A DNA stretch of 5,185 bases from Halococcaceae archaeon (GTDB lineage Archaea; Halobacteriota; Halobacteria; Halobacteriales; Halalkalicoccaceae), in assembly GCA_007128515.1 (NCBI GenBank), contig SKXI01000148.1, positions 1 to 5,185 of the forward strand, written 5' to 3'. The first letter of the stretch is position 1. The number at the start of each line of letters is the position of its first letter. The notes under the pieces were generated by a model, which saw only the letters and a program-made list of their open reading frames with translations, was not told where the DNA came from and searched no databases. Shown piece by piece: positions 1 through 3,994 of this stretch. The position numbers were made by a program, and so were the translations under genes.

Positions 1-9
1 CGAGGAGTG

Positions 10-90
10 ATACGGACCGCTGTCGGTCAGTACCGGCGCACCCGCAGGACGGTCGCCGTTGTGCCGGTCAATCGTTACAGCAGACCGTAT
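10..90. repeat. Imperfect concentric palindrome, element 1 (~81 bp)
   Basis: The outer arms, 10-23 and 77-90, pair at 12 of 14 positions (ATACGGACCGCTGT against the complement of ACAGCAGACCGTAT). After an unpaired internal loop of about 8 bases on each side, a second stem with the same centre pairs 32-40 with 60-68 (eight Watson-Crick pairs and one G-T). The arms are diverged copies of the arms of the palindrome at 172-251. I see no coding potential, transposase or clear target-site duplication. It could be a MITE-like remnant, a structured RNA or cruciform near gene 3' ends, or a paired protein-binding site. The symmetry is seen directly; the function is not known. Confidence 0.6.
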
Positions 91-188
91 GAGGGCATCG
101 AACCGTCCCTCCTCCGCAGAGATATAGTCTCGCTCCCTCGAAGAGCCGGCGGGCTCGAATCTGCCCGACTCATACTGTCGGCTGTAAC
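74..188. repeat. 20-base inverted repeats bounding a 115-bp segment
   Basis: The inner arms of the two palindromes also form an inverted repeat with each other. Bases 74-93 and 169-188 match at 18 of 20 positions; the right arm starts CTCATACTGTCGG and ends GCTGTAAC. This is a longer match than the arm pairing inside element 1. The 115-bp segment could therefore be a small non-autonomous element with 20-base terminal repeats, the other two motif copies (10-23, 237-251) belonging to neighbouring copies. No target-site duplication is obvious. Between the arms lies a short perfect hairpin, GAGCC at 143-147 with GGCTC at 152-156, and nothing that looks coding. Confidence 0.5.
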
Positions 189-251
189 TATGTGGAGATT
201 CCCTCCGCCCCGTACCGGCGGGAATCTTCAACGACGTACAGCCGACAGTAT
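172..251. repeat. Concentric palindrome, element 2 (80 bp) with 15-base perfect arms
   Basis: Bases 172-186 (ATACTGTCGGCTGTA) are the exact reverse complement of 237-251. A second stem on the same axis pairs 193-203 with 220-230, all pairs standard except one G-T (195/228), separated from the outer stem by a six-base internal loop on each side. The right arm ends on the last base of the stop codon of the GH68 gene (251-253, minus strand), so transcripts of that gene would carry the whole fold immediately after the stop. Plausible roles are a 3'-end or termination structure, or a MITE-like insertion next to the gene. It lacks the T-run expected of a simple archaeal terminator. Confidence 0.7.
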
Positions 252-1531
252 CAGAACGCGCCGTAGCCCTCCTTCGATCGCTCTCCGAGAACGAGCTCGG
301 GAAGCGCCTCCCCCGGCAGCGGGAGGTGACCGTGGTCCAGCGCGCCGAGGACCTCCGTTCGATCGCCGTCCACACCGATCCGGAGCGTCGGCGCGAGCGT
401 CCCCCCGAACCGGCGTTTCTGTTCGTCCTCGGGCAGGCGACCGACGTCGTCGATGCCGAGCGGGCCGAGGTCGTAGTAGTTGAAGAAGCTCGTCGCGAGC
501 AGTTCTTCGTCGTGGGGGTAGACGAGCCAGGAGTACGCCTGGTACGGCGCGTTCTCGGGGTTCGTCGCGACCAGTCCGGAGCCGTTGAGCGGGCGGTACG
601 GCCCCCGCAGCGAGTCGCCAACGAAGCCGTAGAGCGCGTCGAAGCCGTCCAGCCCGGGCGCGAACGTGTGGCGGTGACTCGAGATGAAGAGGTAGTACGA
701 GCCCTCGCGAACGATCACGTGCGGGCGTTCGAGCTCCTGGTTCGTACAGACCGCGTCGACGATCGGGTCCTCCAACAGCCAGTCGGTCGGGTCGCCGGTC
801 GGCGAGCGCGCGAGGCCGATGCTCCCGTTGAACTCCTGCTGGATCGGATCGCCACCACAGGCGTCGCTGCCGTCCGGTACCGGGGTGTTCGCCTCGAACA
901 GCAGGTAGCGCTCGCCCTCGTCCTCGAAGAACCAGGGGTCGCGGAAGGTGTAGATCATCCCCCGGCTCTGTGCGCTCGTCTCGTAGCGCTCGCCGTCGGG
1001 TTCGAGGATCACCTCGTGGCTCCACGGCCCCTCGATCGTGACGCGCTCGGGTCCGGCCTCGACGCGGCCGCCGGTCGCCGCGACGATCTGTTGGCCGTAG
1101 CTGAGGTCGTGTTCGTCGGCGTCACCGGCGGCGGTGTAGAAGACGACGAGCTCGTCCCCGTCGTACAGCGCGGAGCCGGCCCACTGGCGGGAGCCGAGCG
1201 CGCCGCCGTCGAAGACGGGACCCACGTCGTGCCAGTCGCGGCCGTCGTGCGAGGCGAACGCGCGGATCTCGGCGGCGTCGTGACGCTTGCCGGGGAGCAT
1301 CCCCGAGGGGGCGGTCAACGAGAGGATCACGCGCCAGCCGTCGATCGTCGCGAACGAACCGTCGGGCTCGCGCAGCAGCCACGTGTCCCAGATGTGGACG
1401 TGCGGTGCGGGGTCGGTCTCGGGCGGGTAGATGATCGGTGCGACGGTCTCGGGGGTGCGTTCGATCCTCGCTGCCTGCTCGCGCGACCAGCCCGAGCGCG
1501 CGCCGAAGCCGGGTACGGACTCCTCGCTCAT
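251..1531 (-). CDS. GH68 fructosyltransferase (levansucrase/inulosucrase family)
   Basis: A 426-residue protein that by family would cleave sucrose and either transfer the fructosyl unit to a growing fructan or oligosaccharide or hydrolyse it. The three GH68 catalytic residues are visible: nucleophile Asp49 in IWDTW, transition-state stabiliser Asp198 in FRDPW, and acid/base Glu268 in ELERPH. Other family features are WAGSALYD (117-124), LLFEANTP (210-217) and YYLFISSHRHTF (279-290). The length matches the short single-domain form of Gram-negative bacteria. No signal peptide or membrane segment is seen at the N-terminus, so it is either cytoplasmic or exported by an unrecognised route. The Met at 1531 is preferred because a TTTACA box lies about 27 bases upstream, as for a leaderless mRNA. 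Levan, inulin or hydrolysis specificity cannot be read from sequence. No sugar transporter or kinase lies in view. Confidence 0.93.
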   Translation of the reverse strand: MSEESVPGFGARSGWSREQAARIERTPETVAPIIYPPETDPAPHVHIWDTWLLREPDGSFATIDGWRVILSLTAPSGMLPGKRHDAAEIRAFASHDGRDWHDVGPVFDGGALGSRQWAGSALYDGDELVVFYTAAGDADEHDLSYGQQIVAATGGRVEAGPERVTIEGPWSHEVILEPDGERYETSAQSRGMIYTFRDPWFFEDEGERYLLFEANTPVPDGSDACGGDPIQQEFNGSIGLARSPTGDPTDWLLEDPIVDAVCTNQELERPHVIVREGSYYLFISSHRHTFAPGLDGFDALYGFVGDSLRGPYRPLNGSGLVATNPENAPYQAYSWLVYPHDEELLATSFFNYYDLGPLGIDDVGRLPEDEQKRRFGGTLAPTLRIGVDGDRTEVLGALDHGHLPLPGEALPELVLGERSKEGYGAF

Positions 1532-1554
1532 ACCCGATCGACTCGGTCGGGGGG

Positions 1555-1560
1555 TGTAAA
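1555..1560 (-). promoter_or_regulatory. TATA-like box for the GH68 gene
   Basis: Read on the minus strand, TTTACA ends about 23 bases upstream of the ATG at 1531. That is the spacing expected if transcription starts at or next to the start codon. It is one of two divergent boxes in the 81-bp gap 1532-1612. I saw no palindromic operator in this gap. Confidence 0.5.
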
Positions 1561-1584
1561 ACGCCGCGTTCTTCGGCGACCCAC

Positions 1585-1590
1585 TTTAGA
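1585..1590 (+). promoter_or_regulatory. TATA-like box for the SAMP operon
   Basis: TTTAGA lies 22-28 bases before the ATG at 1613, again fitting a leaderless transcript. The sequence just before the ATG (CGTGGGGGT) is G-rich but not a good Shine-Dalgarno match. This would be the only promoter needed for the three overlapping genes downstream. Confidence 0.5.
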
Positions 1591-1612
1591 CGCTACGTCC
1601 CCTCGTGGGGGT

Positions 1613-1897
1613 ATGAACATCGAACTCCGGTTCTTCGCGACCTTCCGTGAGGCCGTCGGCCAGAAGACGATCGAACGCGAGTACGCCGACGGCGCGTCCG
1701 TCGGCGACGTGCTCGCCGAACTCGAAGCGGAGTTCGACGGTCTGGAGGGGCAGCTGATCGACGACGACGGCATCAGGCCACAGCTCTCGGTGCTCAAGAA
1801 CGGCCGGGACGTGACCCACGACGCCGGCGTCGAGACCGATCTCACGGGCGAGGACACCCTCTCGGTGTTCCCCCCGGTCGCGGGCGGCGAGCGATGA
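1613..1897 (+). CDS. samp3: SAMP3/MoaD-like ubiquitin-fold small modifier
   Basis: A 94-residue beta-grasp protein of the MoaD/ThiS/SAMP family. It opens with MNIELRFFATFREAVGQK and has the family blocks SVGDVLAELE (29-38), LSVLKNGRD (58-66) and FPPVAGG (86-92). It most resembles Haloferax SAMP3, a modifier activated through its C-terminal diglycine by the E1-like enzyme UbaA and attached to protein lysines; MoaD relatives instead carry sulfur to molybdopterin. Here the diglycine (91-92) is not terminal but followed by Glu-Arg, so it would need trimming before activation. The stop codon overlaps the next start (ATGA, 1894-1897), implying coupled translation. The reading frame is open far upstream, but only the Met at 1613 gives a protein of family size and follows a TATA-like box. 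The SAMP3 assignment is from recall of family sequences. Confidence 0.85.
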   Translation: MNIELRFFATFREAVGQKTIEREYADGASVGDVLAELEAEFDGLEGQLIDDDGIRPQLSVLKNGRDVTHDAGVETDLTGEDTLSVFPPVAGGER

Positions 1898-2154
1898 CCG
1901 AGACCAGGGAGCGGTCGTTCCGGGGGATCAGCCAGCGTCTCGCGCGCCACTACCTGGGAAACCTCGGTGGCGCGGTCGAGAGCGACGACCACGTCGTCGC
2001 GGAGGACTGGGAGGCGCGTCTCTCCTCGTCGACGGTGTCGGTCGGCCCGTCGCTCACGCTCACCGAGGTGACGGTGGTCTTCGAGGGCGAGCCCGGGACG
2101 CTCGACGACCTGATCGAGCGCTTCGCCCAGAAGGCGATGCGCGCGGGTGGGTGA
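1894..2154 (+). CDS. Small protein resembling the C-terminal domain of MoaD-related fusions (DUF1952-like)
   Basis: An 86-residue acidic soluble protein with no membrane segment and no cysteine. Visible pattern: a helical N-terminus around ERSFRGISQRLARHYLGNLGG (6-26), a beta-rich middle (VSVGPSLTLTEVTVVFEGEP, 48-67) and a final helix IERFAQKAMRAGG (74-86). From memory this resembles the C-terminal domain of the Thermus thermophilus MoaD-related protein of known structure, in which a MoaD domain ending in PVAGG continues directly into this domain. Here the two parts are separate genes overlapping by four bases. The protein itself ends in Ala-Gly-Gly, a free diglycine, whereas its modifier partner has a blocked one. 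It may be a partner or carrier subunit for the preceding protein (inference). The biochemical function of the domain is unknown to me. Confidence 0.75.
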   Translation: MTETRERSFRGISQRLARHYLGNLGGAVESDDHVVAEDWEARLSSSTVSVGPSLTLTEVTVVFEGEPGTLDDLIERFAQKAMRAGG

Positions 2155-2519
2155 TGGGTGACGCCGACGTCGGCCCCATCGAGGGGCAGGTGCTCCTGCT
2201 CGCCGCGGCGAAGGCGAGCGTTCCCGGGGAACGTCTCCCGCCGCTCGTCCGTCGGGTGAACGATCACCTCTCGGAGGAGCTCCCGGAGTACCGCCGCCGG
2301 TACGAACTCGCCTGCGAGATCGACGACTGTGCCTGCTTCTTCGTCGAGACCGGTCACTGGGAGGGCCTCGGCGAAGCGCTTTCGTTCAACCACCGCGAGA
2401 CCGACGCGGTCGAGCGGGCACACACCGAACAGCTCCGTCGGATCGGCTCGCGCCTCGATCGCAGGGAGGAGTTCGAGGCCGCCCTCGACATCAGGGAGCC
2501 GCTTCTGATCGGCCTCTAG
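2154..2519 (+). CDS. Conserved-looking protein of unknown function, third gene of the SAMP operon
   Basis: I do not recognise this 121-residue protein. It is acidic, soluble and probably mostly helical, with no signal peptide. Three cysteines cluster at 54, 59 and 61 (CEIDDCAC), followed by His68 in ETGHWEG and His80 in SFNHRE, a set that could bind metal or take part in sulfur chemistry (inference). The ATG at 2154 overlaps the preceding stop by one base (TGATG); a GTG immediately before it at 2151 is possible but less likely. The junction implies co-translation with the two upstream genes, linking it to modifier or sulfur-carrier function. Its last 29 bases overlap the end of the convergent aminotransferase gene. 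Confidence 0.8.
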   Translation: MGDADVGPIEGQVLLLAAAKASVPGERLPPLVRRVNDHLSEELPEYRRRYELACEIDDCACFFVETGHWEGLGEALSFNHRETDAVERAHTEQLRRIGSRLDRREEFEAALDIREPLLIGL

Positions 2520-3912
2520 ACTCGATCGCCTCGCCGATCACGTCGAGGCCGGTCTCGGCCTGCTCGTGGGTCATCACGAGCGGTGGCAGGAGCCTGAGTA
2601 CCTCGTCGTTCCGACCCGCCGTCCAGACGAGCACGCCCCGCTCGTAACAGTACTCCCTGATCGCCTTCACCGTCTCCGGATCCGGCTCTCCCTCCTCCGT
2701 CGCGAACTCCGCTCCGATCAGCAGCCCCTTCCCACGCACCTCGATCAGCCCCGGAGTCGTCTCCTCGGCCTCGCGGAGCCGCGAGCGGATGTACTCGCCG
2801 AGCTCCCGGGCGTGGGCGAGCAGGCCGTGTTCCTCGATGTACTCGATCGCTCGCACGCCGCCGACCATCGCCGGGACGTTCCCCCTGAACGTGCCGACGT
2901 GGCCGCCCGGTCCCCAGGTGTCGAGGTCCTCGTGGTAGGCGAGCGCGCCGAGCGGGAGGCCCGCGCCGCCGATCCCCTTCGCGAGCGGTATCGCGTCGGG
3001 GGTGACGTCCCAGTGGTCCGAGGCGAACCACTCGCCGGTACGCCCGAAGCCGACCTGGATCTCGTCCGCGATGAGCGGGATACCGTTGTCGTCGGCGATC
3101 TCCCTGAGTCCGGGGAGAAAGCCCTCCGGCGGGACGACCACGCCACCCTCGCCCTGGATCGGCTCGACCCAGATCCCCGCCGGGTTCGCGAGCCCACCGT
3201 AGGGGTCCTCGATCGCCGCACGCACGGCCTCGAGCGCCCGCGCACAGCTCATCTCGCCGCAGCAGTCGGCGCGCGGACAGACCGCCGCCGCGTCGCCGCC
3301 GCCTCGCTCCCGAACGGGATACGGGTACGGGACGTGGACCACGTCGGGGAGCAGCGGGGTGTAGTTCTCCTTGTACTTCACGCCGCCCGTGAGGCTCATC
3401 GCGCCGGAGGTGCCGCCGTGGTACGCCCCGTGGAAGGCGAGGAGGCCGTTCCCGTCGGTGTTGACCTTCGCGAGTTTGATCGACGCCTCGATCGCGTCGC
3501 TCCCGCTCGGCCCGCCGAAGACCACCCGATTCTGCCCGCGCAGTCCTGTAGGTAAGATCCGGTCGAGCGTCTCGATGAACTCGATCCGCGCCTCGGTCGG
3601 GAAGTCGATCGTGTGGACGAGCCTGTCTGTCTGCTCGCGAACCCCCTCCAGCACGTAGGGGTTCGAGTGGCCGACGTTGAGCACGCCGATGCCCGCGAAG
3701 AAGTCGAGGAAGACGTTCCCGTCGACGTCGCGGACGGTCGCGCCCCGGGCCTCGTCGGGAACGAGCGGGATCGCCCGCGGGTAGGCGACCGCGTTCGAGT
3801 CGATCTCGCGCTGGCGATCGAGCAGTGTCCGTGCCCGCGGCCCGGGAAACGGCGTCTCGACGTGCGGCGCCTCGTCGATGTGGAGTTCGTCTATCGGCGG
3901 CCCTGTAGCCAT
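2491..3912 (-). CDS. Class III PLP-dependent aminotransferase, 2,4-diaminobutyrate/GABA-type
   Basis: A 473-residue cytoplasmic fold-type I enzyme that transfers an amino group, probably from an omega-amino acid to a 2-oxo acid. Visible residues: PLP phosphate region GPSGSDAIEASIK (134-146), HGAYHG (161-166), Glu250 in EPIQGEGG, Asp283 in ADEIQVGFGRTG, Schiff-base Lys312 in LAKGIGGAGLPLGA, and Thr341 in GTFRGN. The N-terminal REIDSNAVAYPRAIPL and the DTWGPGGHVGTFRGN block resemble diaminobutyrate aminotransferases (Dat type). The wider family also includes GABA and ornithine aminotransferases and archaeal amino-acid racemases, so the substrate is open. An insert at 212-223 holds four cysteines (C-x4-CC-x4-C). 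The Met at 3912 starts the family-length protein and has a TATA motif about 25 bases upstream. No siderophore or ectoine gene is visible beside it. Confidence 0.9.
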   Translation of the reverse strand: MATGPPIDELHIDEAPHVETPFPGPRARTLLDRQREIDSNAVAYPRAIPLVPDEARGATVRDVDGNVFLDFFAGIGVLNVGHSNPYVLEGVREQTDRLVHTIDFPTEARIEFIETLDRILPTGLRGQNRVVFGGPSGSDAIEASIKLAKVNTDGNGLLAFHGAYHGGTSGAMSLTGGVKYKENYTPLLPDVVHVPYPYPVRERGGGDAAAVCPRADCCGEMSCARALEAVRAAIEDPYGGLANPAGIWVEPIQGEGGVVVPPEGFLPGLREIADDNGIPLIADEIQVGFGRTGEWFASDHWDVTPDAIPLAKGIGGAGLPLGALAYHEDLDTWGPGGHVGTFRGNVPAMVGGVRAIEYIEEHGLLAHARELGEYIRSRLREAEETTPGLIEVRGKGLLIGAEFATEEGEPDPETVKAIREYCYERGVLVWTAGRNDEVLRLLPPLVMTHEQAETGLDVIGEAIESRGRSEAAP

Positions 3913-3934
3913 AGGACCCGTTCGCAGCCCGCCG

Positions 3935-3938
3935 TATA
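3935..3938 (-). promoter_or_regulatory. TATA motif for the aminotransferase gene
   Basis: On the minus strand TATA, in the context CCTATACGG, ends 22 bases before the ATG at 3912. That is slightly close but compatible with a leaderless or very short-leader transcript. It lies in the 82-bp divergent gap 3913-3994 shared with the helicase gene. Confidence 0.4.
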
Positions 3939-3957
3939 GGCGTTTGCGTCGCCCGAG

Positions 3958-3963
3958 TAGAAA
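3958..3963 (+). promoter_or_regulatory. Weak TATA-like box for the helicase gene
   Basis: TAGAAA ends 31 bases before the GTG start at 3995. Transcription about 25 bases downstream would leave a leader of roughly 5-10 bases that could include the AGGTGA at 3986-3991. The match to the haloarchaeal box is modest. Confidence 0.3.
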
Positions 3964-3985
3964 GCCGTTTGTCGTTCAGACCGGT

Positions 3986-3991
3986 AGGTGA
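3986..3991 (+). promoter_or_regulatory. Shine-Dalgarno-like AGGTGA before the GTG start
   Basis: AGGTGA matches the anti-Shine-Dalgarno core but leaves only three bases to the GTG at 3995, which is short. The start is mainly fixed by an in-frame TGA at 3989-3991, which rules out any upstream extension. Confidence 0.35.
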
Positions 3992-3994
3992 GTC

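Noticed and set aside
143..156. GAGCC-GGCG-GGCTC hairpin as an intrinsic terminator.
   Set aside because: Only five pairs with no T-run on either side; in DNA this GC-rich such hairpins arise by chance.
74..251. Target-site duplications flanking the palindromes as proof of transposition.
   Set aside because: I looked for matching short repeats outside each arm pair and found none beyond two or three bases, so mobility remains unproven.
7..483. A 158-codon plus-strand frame across the left palindromes and into the GH68 gene.
   Set aside because: It is Arg- and Pro-rich with no recognisable domain, crosses both palindromes and lies antisense to the GH68 coding sequence.
326..1612. The upstream part of the long plus-strand frame that continues into the SAMP3-like gene.
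   Set aside because: It is antisense to the GH68 gene and has no domain. The true modifier starts at 1613, just after a TATA-like box and at family length.
1894..1897. Programmed frameshift making a fusion of the SAMP3-like and DUF1952-like proteins.
   Set aside because: The frames differ by one base, so a -1 shift could fuse them, but there is no slippery heptamer or evident downstream structure. Stop-start coupling at ATGA is the simpler reading.
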